In this document: one piece after another, positions 42,092 through 50,306 of the stretch
Layout of the letters: every line of letters starts with the position of its first letter
Numbering within the stretch: the stretch's first letter is position 1
Source: Candidatus Schekmanbacteria bacterium
Lineage (GTDB): Bacteria > Schekmanbacteria > GWA2-38-11 > J061
DNA length: 64,000 nucleotides
Reading direction: 5' to 3'
Assembly (NCBI GenBank): GCA_016219965.1
Contig: JACRJM010000003.1
Span: 566,299-630,298 of the forward strand
The notes under the pieces: generated by a model
Seen by the model: only the letters and a program-made list of their open reading frames with translations
What the model was told of the DNA's origin: nothing
Database searches by the model: none
Translations under genes and position numbers: made by a program

Positions 42092-42820
42092 ATGAACTCT
42101 ATTTCTATTATTATACCGGCCTATAATGAAAGTAAACGGATTCTTCCCACGATTGAAGGTCTTGTGGATTTTTTTTCCGGCTTCATGTCGAAGTATGAAA
42201 TAATAGTAGTTGATGATGGCAGCACAGACGGGACCTCTGAGCTGGTGAAGAAATTTGCATCAGGGGTTTCAGCGAATATCTCTGTTGAGCGTCTTGATTT
42301 AAATTGCGGCAAGGGGATGGCTGTGAAAAGAGGGGTTGAGAAGGCAGAAAATGATATTGTCTTTTTTGTTGATGCAGACCAGTCATATGGACCTGAGAAT
42401 ATAGCATACGCGGTAAAGGAGTTTGAAGATCCTGCTATTTCAATGCTAATAGGAGACAGAAATCTAAAGAACTCCCGGATAATAAATCCCCCTCCATTAC
42501 TGCGGACTATTTCCGGAAAAATATATTCCCTTCTTGTGCAGTCTCTTGTACTTCCCGGAATAACTGATTCGCAATGCGGATTTAAGGCATTCAGGCATGA
42601 ATGTGCGGTCAACATATTTAAGAGAGTTACCATATTCAGATTCGGGTTCGACGTTGAAGTCCTCTATATCGCAAAGAAGCTTGGTTACAAAATAAAGAAG
42701 ATGCCCATAACATGCAGGAATACTATTGAATCAAGGGTGCGCCTCATAAACGATTCCCTCAGAATGTTTTCTGACCTTTTTACAATTAGAGCTAATGACA
42801 AAAAAGGACTCTACCTCTGA
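42092..42820 (+). CDS. Family 2 glycosyltransferase, polyprenyl-phosphate sugar synthase type
   Basis: About 242-residue DPM1-like enzyme. GT-A motifs: ISIIIPAYNESKRILPTIE, VVDDGSTDGT, FFVDADQSYGPENI and SQCGFKAFRHE. Such enzymes move a sugar from UDP or GDP to undecaprenyl phosphate. Reading frame is open upstream to a TTG at 42053, but the ATG at 42092 begins the conserved strand, so it is chosen. Overlaps the next gene (GT39-type) by 26 bases, which fits donor synthesis for that membrane transferase. Confidence 0.9.
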   Translation: MNSISIIIPAYNESKRILPTIEGLVDFFSGFMSKYEIIVVDDGSTDGTSELVKKFASGVSANISVERLDLNCGKGMAVKRGVEKAENDIVFFVDADQSYGPENIAYAVKEFEDPAISMLIGDRNLKNSRIINPPPLLRTISGKIYSLLVQSLVLPGITDSQCGFKAFRHECAVNIFKRVTIFRFGFDVEVLYIAKKLGYKIKKMPITCRNTIESRVRLINDSLRMFSDLFTIRANDKKGLYL

Positions 42821-44456
42821 CTTTGTTGTTTTAATAATCATACTCACTTTAGCAGGTGCATCATTTTTTCTTAACCTTGGGGATATCCCTTTCTGGCAGG
42901 ATGAAGGAGAAACAGCGGTAGTTTCATCAAATCTGTTAGAAAATAAAATTCCTGTTGCCTGGGATGGGAAAAACCTTGTTTCATCTTTGAATGGTGCAGA
43001 TTTTAATTCTGACTTTGTCTGGACCTGGCATCCATGGGTTCAGTTCTATGTTACTGCTGCATCATTTTTGGTTTTTGGGAAGTCAACCTTTGCAGGAAGG
43101 ATCCCTTTTGCATTATGCGGTTTTCTTACAGTTTGGCTTCTTTATTTTGTTACAGTTAAACTGACGGATAATAAAAAAATAGGCCTTCTTGCAACCTTTT
43201 TTCTCGCCACGAATCTTCAGTTCATTCTGTTTTGCAGACAATGCCGGTATTATGCACTTCTTCCATTATTCACTCTTCTCATGGTTTATGCCGTAACTTT
43301 TCTCGAAACAAGAAAGGGGTTTTGTATCTTTGCCTGCTCTGCTGTTCTTCTTTTCCATTCAAATTATGCCTCATTCCCATTTATTATGTTAGGGCTTTTT
43401 TGTTATCTGGTGATGTACAGGGATAATAGGAAACTCAAGAATTTTTTTTATTCCCTGATCCCCATAGTGCTTCTTACTGTACCCTGGTTTATATATGCAA
43501 AAGCATATCTCAGAAAACCTCAATCACCATCATCAGGAAAGCTACATGAGTATATTGTTCAACTTACTGATCTTCTTTATCTGGTGAATCAGGTTGCACT
43601 ACCTCTTCTTCTGATGTTACCTGCAATTTATTTTCTTTTTAAAAGAAAAGCAGATTACAAAAATGCTGTGATGGTTTCGCTGGCTGTAGTGCTTCCTGTG
43701 ATTTTTCTTCTCCCATTCGTAAGCTATACACAATACATAGTAGGGATGAGATATGCCACTGGAATTATTCCTCTGCTATGCGTGATTGGTGCATTGTCTG
43801 TTGCTAACCTTTACGGTGTACGCAAATGGCTTGGAGTTTCAGTGTTTCTTATTTTTATTCTTACCGACCTCTTGGTGTGGGTTCCTGCCTATGGTTTCAG
43901 ATTAGCAGCAGGTGAAAGCGGGAAATATAAGATTTTCCCTATTACAGAGGAAATAAAAACGGCACTCACCGGAAAATCTGTGTATTCCGATTTTTTCCAT
44001 GAAATCATGTATCACTTTAAAAGCCCTATAGAAGGTATCTCAGATTTTTTAAAATCAAAGAGCGAGCCCGGGGATGTAGTTCTTACCAATTATGAAAGAG
44101 ACCCGTTAATTTTTTATACCGGAAGGAGAATGGCGTATATACTTTCAGATGATGAGATCTTCTGCAATTCCATTCCGGCAGCACCTTATGATCCGTCGCT
44201 TAAAAATAAACTACCTGATTATATATTTTCAATTGAAAACATTGACTGGATAGTTGAAAGATCAAATTATCCGATACGTCTTTTTGATTTCAACGCATTA
44301 AAGGAGAGGCTTGAGAAGGATGGTCTAATAGAAAAGGTTTATAAACTTGACTACCCCGATCTTCCATGGAGCAACAGAGAAGATATCAGGTACCATAAAT
44401 TTAAAACTCCGATTGGATATCCACAGGTTACGATTTTTAAATTAAGAAGACATTAA
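42795..44456 (+). CDS. GT39/ArnT-like integral membrane glycosyltransferase
   Basis: 553-residue membrane protein with about 12 helices and the GT-C fold hallmark, an acidic pair in the first loop (FWQDEGETAVVS). A large periplasmic C-terminal region follows (from about 375). Would transfer a sugar from a polyprenyl-phosphate donor to an envelope acceptor, supplied by the preceding overlapping GT2 gene. Acceptor unknown; lipid A or protein O-glycosylation are both possible. Confidence 0.85.
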   Translation: MTKKDSTSDFVVLIIILTLAGASFFLNLGDIPFWQDEGETAVVSSNLLENKIPVAWDGKNLVSSLNGADFNSDFVWTWHPWVQFYVTAASFLVFGKSTFAGRIPFALCGFLTVWLLYFVTVKLTDNKKIGLLATFFLATNLQFILFCRQCRYYALLPLFTLLMVYAVTFLETRKGFCIFACSAVLLFHSNYASFPFIMLGLFCYLVMYRDNRKLKNFFYSLIPIVLLTVPWFIYAKAYLRKPQSPSSGKLHEYIVQLTDLLYLVNQVALPLLLMLPAIYFLFKRKADYKNAVMVSLAVVLPVIFLLPFVSYTQYIVGMRYATGIIPLLCVIGALSVANLYGVRKWLGVSVFLIFILTDLLVWVPAYGFRLAAGESGKYKIFPITEEIKTALTGKSVYSDFFHEIMYHFKSPIEGISDFLKSKSEPGDVVLTNYERDPLIFYTGRRMAYILSDDEIFCNSIPAAPYDPSLKNKLPDYIFSIENIDWIVERSNYPIRLFDFNALKERLEKDGLIEKVYKLDYPDLPWSNREDIRYHKFKTPIGYPQVTIFKLRRH

Positions 44457-44497
44457 GTTGAATGTGTCCGGCGGGTGAAATACCGTTGGAATTATAC

Positions 44498-46636
44498 CTA
44501 CTTTTGTATAGACAATCCATTCCCGTCTGATATTTTGTTTAGAGTTTCATTTTGAAGAATGGGATCATTAAAAGTCATAGTAACCGCGTACTTAATTCCG
44601 GAAGTAAATGGTTTTAGCATTTCTGGATTAAGTCCCTTTGATGCTAGGATTATCTTAGAAACATTTTTATTAAGCAGGTTATCGAAAGCAGAAACTGCAT
44701 TGGCAGTTTGGTTCTTAGTAAAAACTGCCTGCTGCAATCCCATAAGCCAGTAGGATGACAATTCGTAACCAAACCCCTCTATTACTTCCCCTTTTTTATC
44801 AGGTGGAATATCAGAAATAATGCTTAGGCATTTCGGCATGATTCTCTCGAGAGGTAGACGGTTGGATGTTGACACAAAAAGCTCTACCTCCATAATATAA
44901 CGTGCAAGTCCTCTGTACGCTGATGACCTGTTTCTTTCGTCAGTAATCTTAATTAATTTTGATACTTTGCTTATTTCCCATATACATTTAAATCCATGAT
45001 CCAAAGAAATATATTTAGAATATTCTCTGGCTGCTTCGTTAATATATCCTTCATAACAAAAGCCCTGGTAAGCCTCCGGAATGACTGTTATTGCTTTTTG
45101 GACCGAGACTATATCATCTTTAAACTCATCAAAGATTCCCTTGCCGATTCCGAAATAGAGCCTCGACTTGAGAAATTCATCTCTTCCTTCTGCAATTCTC
45201 TCTATAATAGTAGGTTCTTTTAATGAGTAGGATGCAAGCTGTCTTCCGACCTCCGGGAAGTTAATTAATGCGGCCTCCCTTTCAAGCTTTTGCACAAGGA
45301 TTTTCAGTTCTTCTTCACTTCTTACTTTCAGAAGGTAGTTGGGAATAAGCTCCCAGTAACTGTAGCCGCGGTTAACAGTTCCTGAAAGAAATTTTGAAGG
45401 CTCGATATAAACTGAATTCTCTTTGAATCCGGCTATCATTATGGATGCCAATATTATTATAGGCAGATACTTCTTAGATGTACCGGAAAAACGGTTAATT
45501 AAATTTTTAATTCCCCAGGCAGCGAAGAAATATAAGAATGGAATAAGCGGAAGATAATAACGGTATTTTGAAATAAAGAACCATTCCTTTTCAGGGATTG
45601 ATGGGTTGTAAAATCCACTGAAGAAAAAAATGAATAAAAATGAAGCAAGAAAAGAAACAGGAAATAAACAGAAAAAGTTATTATGCTTTTGAAACAGTTT
45701 TTGTATATAGAATATCAGAGAAAATCCTATGACACACAGAAGAATAAATGTTGCAATCTTACCAAAGATGGGGAATCCATTAATATAATGAAGAGAAGAA
45801 GGAATATCATTTATAATAATCTGGATTATTTTGTCAGCAATATGGGAAGGGCTGAAATTCAAATCCATCCTGCTTGTAAAAACTTTTGAGAAAAGAAGAG
45901 CCTTCCCTCTGACAGGATCAGTATGCTGAAGTCTATAAAAAATCCATGGAGAAAAACCGGCAATAAATGAGATCAGAAGATAACAAATATTCTTTATGGT
46001 GAAAATATTTCTTTTTACCACTAATACGGCCAACATGACAGCCATGAGAGTAATGGCATAAATATAGTCAAAATATATTCCAAGACCTGCTATTATTCCA
46101 ATTGCGACCAAATTTTTAACATAATTTTCCCGGTTTTCATCTTTTTCAAGCAGGGATGCTGTTAACCACACAGTTGAGATCGTAAAGAGATTTGATTCGC
46201 AATGGTTTGCCCATGCGATTAATTCGCCTCTGCATAAAAGATCTGATGAAAATATATAGAAACCGGAAAAGATCAGCGCCATTAAAGAGTCAAAATATTT
46301 TTCTATTATTTTAAACCAAAGGGCAAGAGTGATTAGTGAGAATATCAGGGGTATCAATTTAAGAGAAATAATAGATTTTCCAAATAAAGCAAAAAACGGG
46401 ACAGCAATTAATCCATAAATCAGTGTTCCCCCTGAATGAGGATATGCCTGGTAGTTGAACATTCCCATAAGCAGTTTCCCGCTAAGAATATCATTTGCAA
46501 GGCATCCATTGGTTGTCTCCTCATATGCAAGGAAAGGTTCGGTTGCTGTTAAAAGCTGAGTAATCTTCAGCAGGCAAAAGACTGCCAGTACTGACCAAAA
46601 TACTTTCTTTGACTTTTTATTGTTTTCAGTTAGCAA
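44498..46636 (-). CDS. GT39-like membrane protein with large C-terminal domain
   Basis: 712-residue protein. The first 410 residues form about 10-12 helices of GT-C type with an acidic pair in the first extracytoplasmic loop (FLAYEETTNGCLANDI). The remaining 300 residues are a soluble helical domain of unknown family (repeating motifs such as GFCYEGYINEAAREYS and EVIEGFGYELSSYWL). Start is TTG inside the end of the SGNH gene, overlapping by 11 bases, so the two are coupled. Glycosyltransferase activity is inferred from fold only. Confidence 0.75.
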   Translation of the reverse strand: MLTENNKKSKKVFWSVLAVFCLLKITQLLTATEPFLAYEETTNGCLANDILSGKLLMGMFNYQAYPHSGGTLIYGLIAVPFFALFGKSIISLKLIPLIFSLITLALWFKIIEKYFDSLMALIFSGFYIFSSDLLCRGELIAWANHCESNLFTISTVWLTASLLEKDENRENYVKNLVAIGIIAGLGIYFDYIYAITLMAVMLAVLVVKRNIFTIKNICYLLISFIAGFSPWIFYRLQHTDPVRGKALLFSKVFTSRMDLNFSPSHIADKIIQIIINDIPSSLHYINGFPIFGKIATFILLCVIGFSLIFYIQKLFQKHNNFFCLFPVSFLASFLFIFFFSGFYNPSIPEKEWFFISKYRYYLPLIPFLYFFAAWGIKNLINRFSGTSKKYLPIIILASIMIAGFKENSVYIEPSKFLSGTVNRGYSYWELIPNYLLKVRSEEELKILVQKLEREAALINFPEVGRQLASYSLKEPTIIERIAEGRDEFLKSRLYFGIGKGIFDEFKDDIVSVQKAITVIPEAYQGFCYEGYINEAAREYSKYISLDHGFKCIWEISKVSKLIKITDERNRSSAYRGLARYIMEVELFVSTSNRLPLERIMPKCLSIISDIPPDKKGEVIEGFGYELSSYWLMGLQQAVFTKNQTANAVSAFDNLLNKNVSKIILASKGLNPEMLKPFTSGIKYAVTMTFNDPILQNETLNKISDGNGLSIQK

Positions 46637-47834
46637 TATTTTCAGAAGGTATAAGATTGTTCTGTTTTAAGAAGCTTATTATTTCACTTGTGGCAACACT
46701 ATTTCCGTCCGGGCTAAGATGCCCCCATCGATATAAATGCATGTCTTTCCTGTTTTTAAATGCCGGTAAAAGATCAAGCACCGGAATATTAGCCTTCGCA
46801 ATATATTTTGCAAGCTTAGAGTTTAAGCCTTCAATATTATAATCCTTTTCCTGCAATTTGTATTCATAGATAAGTCCTTTGTAAATTTCTTCATAAACCT
46901 GAAAGCCGGCTGGGATTATTACAACTGCGAACTTTGCTCCGCTTTTTTCCGACTCCTCTTTGATGTCGGTAATTAGCTTTATTGTTTTACTGAACAACAT
47001 TTCCTCTTTTTTCGGCATTGGATCTCTGAAGAATTCAAAATTTCCTCTGTCTAAATATCCATAGGGATCTAGTACTTTCCAGTTAAAATATTTCTGCAAA
47101 AAAAGTTCTGACCTGTTCTTTATTAAGAAGAACAAAAGACTTCTTTTCTCAAGGAAATTCCCCGCTTTATATAAAGATAACTTAAAGATATTTCTTTTTA
47201 ATTCCTTGCATGCCATATTCTCAATATATCTGTCATAAAGAAAGCCGTTAGACTCAACCCGCCTCCGTTTTATTCCGCCTATCATGTTGTCAATAAGATC
47301 GTTTCCGGTATAGAAAGTTAGAAGGACAAGATTAGGATGTGTCAGTTTTTTTGTTTCTATAAGCATTTCAAGTTCCTGATCAGTTCCAAAACCTGGGACA
47401 CCGGCATTGATTATGTTTATTTTTGGATTTCTATCTTTGTTTTTGAAATACTCCGCGAGTTCGGCTACGTAATTTTCCTTGTCCTCTGTTCCCTCTCCAA
47501 AAGTGAATGAATCACCTATGGCAAGTATGGTATAATTGTATAATTGATCATCACTTGTAACGTTTTTTCTAAATCCAAAAGGGTCAGTTGTTATGATGTG
47601 TCCCTGAAACTTGGTGTTGAGATTAGGAGCCATTTTGTATCCGGTATTTGGATTGTTCACATAAATGTTTTTCTGCTCAAAATCAGGAATATTTTCTCTT
47701 AACATTTGTCCCGGGCATAACCGTAATATTCCTTCCCCAATTAGCATGAATGCAAAAATGGAAAGTAACATCGTAACTATATTGACTGCAAGTTTCATAA
47801 AAGAAGTATATCTAAAATATTTTTTTCTACTCAA
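46626..47834 (-). CDS. Membrane-anchored SGNH/GDSL hydrolase
   Basis: 402-residue protein with an N-terminal helix (LAVNIVTMLLSIFAFMLIG) and an extracytoplasmic SGNH domain: block I AIGDSFTFGEG with the catalytic serine, block III FYTGNDLIDN, and block V GHLSPDGNSVATSEI with the catalytic histidine preceded by an aspartate-rich stretch (DMHLYRWGH). Likely acts on an acetylated polysaccharide or peptidoglycan, i.e. an O-acetyl esterase or transferase. Coupled to the GT39-like gene. Divergent from the NtrC-family gene. Confidence 0.85.
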   Translation of the reverse strand: MSRKKYFRYTSFMKLAVNIVTMLLSIFAFMLIGEGILRLCPGQMLRENIPDFEQKNIYVNNPNTGYKMAPNLNTKFQGHIITTDPFGFRKNVTSDDQLYNYTILAIGDSFTFGEGTEDKENYVAELAEYFKNKDRNPKINIINAGVPGFGTDQELEMLIETKKLTHPNLVLLTFYTGNDLIDNMIGGIKRRRVESNGFLYDRYIENMACKELKRNIFKLSLYKAGNFLEKRSLLFFLIKNRSELFLQKYFNWKVLDPYGYLDRGNFEFFRDPMPKKEEMLFSKTIKLITDIKEESEKSGAKFAVVIIPAGFQVYEEIYKGLIYEYKLQEKDYNIEGLNSKLAKYIAKANIPVLDLLPAFKNRKDMHLYRWGHLSPDGNSVATSEIISFLKQNNLIPSENIAN

Positions 47835-47926
47835 TCTTTTTGCACCTGAATATGAAAAATGTTAGTATATAACAATTATTATATATTATTAATATAACAG
47901 CCTGGAAGGTAAATGGTCATTAAATT

Positions 47927-49315
47927 ATGAATGGGAAATCAATACTTATTGTTGATGACGAACAGGAATTCAGGGAGTTCTTGTCTGAATTTCTTCGCAA
48001 CAAGGGATTTGTTACTGAACAGGCATCGAGTTTTGAAGAAGCAGAAAAAAATATTCACGAAAAAGACTTCAATCTTGCCCTTATAGATCTAATCATGCCT
48101 GGCAAAAGTGGTATTGAAGTGATGAAGATGCTTAAGGGTAATCTTCCCGATATTATTACAGTAATAATGACCGGATACGCATCCATAGAAACTGCCGTTG
48201 AAGCAATGCGCAGCGGTGCCTTTGATTATGTTACAAAACCTTTTAATCTTGAAGAAATATTGCTTACTATAAATCGTGCGTTGGAGCTTAAACAATTACG
48301 CGGTGAAAATATTCTGCTTAAAAGCCAACTCAAGAAAAAGTATGATTTTGAAAATATTATTGGCGACAGCGAACCAATGCAAAAAATATTTAGACTGATA
48401 GAAAAAGTAGCTGACACAGATAGTACGGTACTGATTAAGGGGGAAAGTGGAACCGGTAAGGAACTTGTAGCACGTGCTCTTCATTATAACAGTAAGAGAA
48501 GAAACAATCTGCTTGTTCCTGTCAACTGCGGTGCCATACCTGAGGAACTACTTGAAAGTGAACTATTCGGGCATGTCAAAGGAGCTTTTACAGGAGCGAT
48601 AGCGGATCGACCCGGCAGATTTGAAATAGCCAATGGTGGGACTATTTTTCTCGATGAAATTGGTGATATGAGCCCAAAATTGCAGGTAAAACTATTGAGA
48701 ATATTGCAATCCAGGGAATGTGACCCTATTGGGAGTACAAAGACCAAGAAGGTTGATGTGAGAGTAATAGCCGCAACAAACCAGAACCTTGAAGCGCTTG
48801 TTGAAACAAAGCTTTTCAGGGAGGATCTTTTTTACAGATTAAATGTTATTCCCATCTATCTTCCTCCTCTCAGGGATAGAACCGGTGATATTCCTCTGCT
48901 TGTTAATTACTTTCTTACCAAGATGAATGCAGAAAAGAAGTGTTCCATAGATGGAGTTGATGATGATGTAATAGAATACCTTACTAAATATTCCTGGCCT
49001 GGAAATGTGAGAGAGCTTGAGAATCTGCTTGAGAGGATTGTCATAATCAATTCCGGTGTTAATTGTCTTAAATTGGAACATTTTCCTGAGAAGATCAGAT
49101 TGTTGAAACAGAAGGATAATAATTACAATATTTCACTTCCAGAGGATGGGATCAACCTTAATTCTGTTTTAGACAAGGTTGAAAATAACCTGATACTGCA
49201 GGCTCTTGAGAAAAGCGGATGGGTTAAAGAAAAAGCAGCCAGGCTTCTTAATATAAATAGAACTACTCTGGTTGAAAAGCTAAAAAGAAAAGATTTTATA
49301 AAGAAAGAACAATAA
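47927..49315 (+). CDS. Sigma-54-dependent response regulator, NtrC family
   Basis: 462-residue transcription activator: receiver with phospho-acceptor D54 (LIDLIMP), AAA+ domain with Walker A GESGTGKE (172-179) and the sigma-54 contacting loop GAFTGA (219-224), and a Fis-type helix-turn-helix at the end (GWVKEKAARLLNINRTTLVEKLKR). It drives open complex formation at sigma-54 promoters. No cognate kinase is adjacent. Convergent with the receiver-SHOCT gene. Could act on the flagellar sigma-54 promoters or on other targets. Confidence 0.92.
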   Translation: MNGKSILIVDDEQEFREFLSEFLRNKGFVTEQASSFEEAEKNIHEKDFNLALIDLIMPGKSGIEVMKMLKGNLPDIITVIMTGYASIETAVEAMRSGAFDYVTKPFNLEEILLTINRALELKQLRGENILLKSQLKKKYDFENIIGDSEPMQKIFRLIEKVADTDSTVLIKGESGTGKELVARALHYNSKRRNNLLVPVNCGAIPEELLESELFGHVKGAFTGAIADRPGRFEIANGGTIFLDEIGDMSPKLQVKLLRILQSRECDPIGSTKTKKVDVRVIAATNQNLEALVETKLFREDLFYRLNVIPIYLPPLRDRTGDIPLLVNYFLTKMNAEKKCSIDGVDDDVIEYLTKYSWPGNVRELENLLERIVIINSGVNCLKLEHFPEKIRLLKQKDNNYNISLPEDGINLNSVLDKVENNLILQALEKSGWVKEKAARLLNINRTTLVEKLKRKDFIKKEQ

Positions 49316-49332
49316 GGGATATTCCGGCTTAA

Positions 49333-50064
49333 TTAAAGATCAGTCAAAATTTTTTTTTTAAAATTCTCGAATTCTTTTTCATCGATTGCGCCATCTGATT
49401 TCAATTTTGACAATGTCTTCAGTTCTTCAATTGCCTGCTGAAGGTCTATAAGGTTTTTTTTGTTATATTGATCATAATGACAGGGGAGAATTCTGGTTGT
49501 TGCCCATTTCATTATGGAACTCATATCTGGCGGTAAAGCTTCATCGCAACCATCTTCACCAAGAAATTCTCTGCATTGAGCAACAAGTGAGTCATTTAAC
49601 GGTTGTGATGACTTAAGTCTTTCATAAGCCTTTTTTAACTGTTCTACTAGTATCTTATTAGCTTTTATAAGATTGACCTTAAGAACCGCATTTCTTATTA
49701 CAACATCTATTTCATCAAATGTGAATGGCTTCTTTATATAATCATATGCACCGGTTTTAATCGCTTTTAATGCTGTATCAAGCGTTGCATAGCCGGTTAT
49801 TATTATTACCTGGCAATCAGGGTTAGAGTCGAGACTTTTTTCGAGCACTGCAAAACCGTCGGCTCCGGGCATTATAAGGTCGGTTATTACGAGATCGAAC
49901 TTTTCTCTGTCAATATATTCAATTGCCTCCCTTCCGTCATATGCTGTCTTTACCGGGAAGCCCTTATTTTCAAGAAACGATTTAAAAAGTTCCCTGAAGT
50001 TTTTGTCATCATCTGCAACTAGAATTTTTATCTCAGTTTTATTAGTAACAGTGTTAGCAGTCAT
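49333..50064 (-). CDS. Response regulator with C-terminal SHOCT-like domain
   Basis: 243-residue protein: receiver domain with D62 (VITDLIMPGADG) and conserved lysine in KKPFTFDEID, a coiled-coil helix (VNLIKANKILVEQLKKAYERLK), a middle part with CREFLGEDGC and PCHYD cysteines, and a final SHOCT-like helical module (AIEELKTLSKLKSDGAIDEKEFENFKKKIL). There is no DNA-binding output domain. The role may be protein-protein signalling. Located between the NtrC-type gene and the flagellar regulators, transcribed away from the latter. Confidence 0.8.
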   Translation of the reverse strand: MTANTVTNKTEIKILVADDDKNFRELFKSFLENKGFPVKTAYDGREAIEYIDREKFDLVITDLIMPGADGFAVLEKSLDSNPDCQVIIITGYATLDTALKAIKTGAYDYIKKPFTFDEIDVVIRNAVLKVNLIKANKILVEQLKKAYERLKSSQPLNDSLVAQCREFLGEDGCDEALPPDMSSIMKWATTRILPCHYDQYNKKNLIDLQQAIEELKTLSKLKSDGAIDEKEFENFKKKILTDL

Positions 50065-50267
50065 TATTGTTCATTCCTATATTTATATAAACTGTCTGGC
50101 TTTCTTAACTTTCGTCTAAGGTGTAGGGAACTTAAAGTTAAAATTCGCCAGAATATTGGCATTGAATCAAGATATTGACGATAAAAAATCATACAAGAAA
50201 ATTCATCGCTACTACATACCTATCAGAAAAATAAGACTATTTAAAGGCTAGAGATAACTTTTTGTTG

Positions 50268-50284
50268 TTGGCATAGCATTTGCA
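50268..50284 (+). promoter_or_regulatory. Sigma-54 promoter before the AMIN/TPR-flrB-flrC operon
   Basis: TTGGCATAGCATTTGCA: GG at 50270-50271 and GC at 50282-50283 with exactly 10 bases between, the -24/-12 signature. Lies 22 bases before the first start codon of the operon. The gap 50065-50306 holds no other recognisable element. Confidence 0.75.
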
Positions 50285-50306
50285 CGTAGCAGACTGAAAT
50301 TTATAT

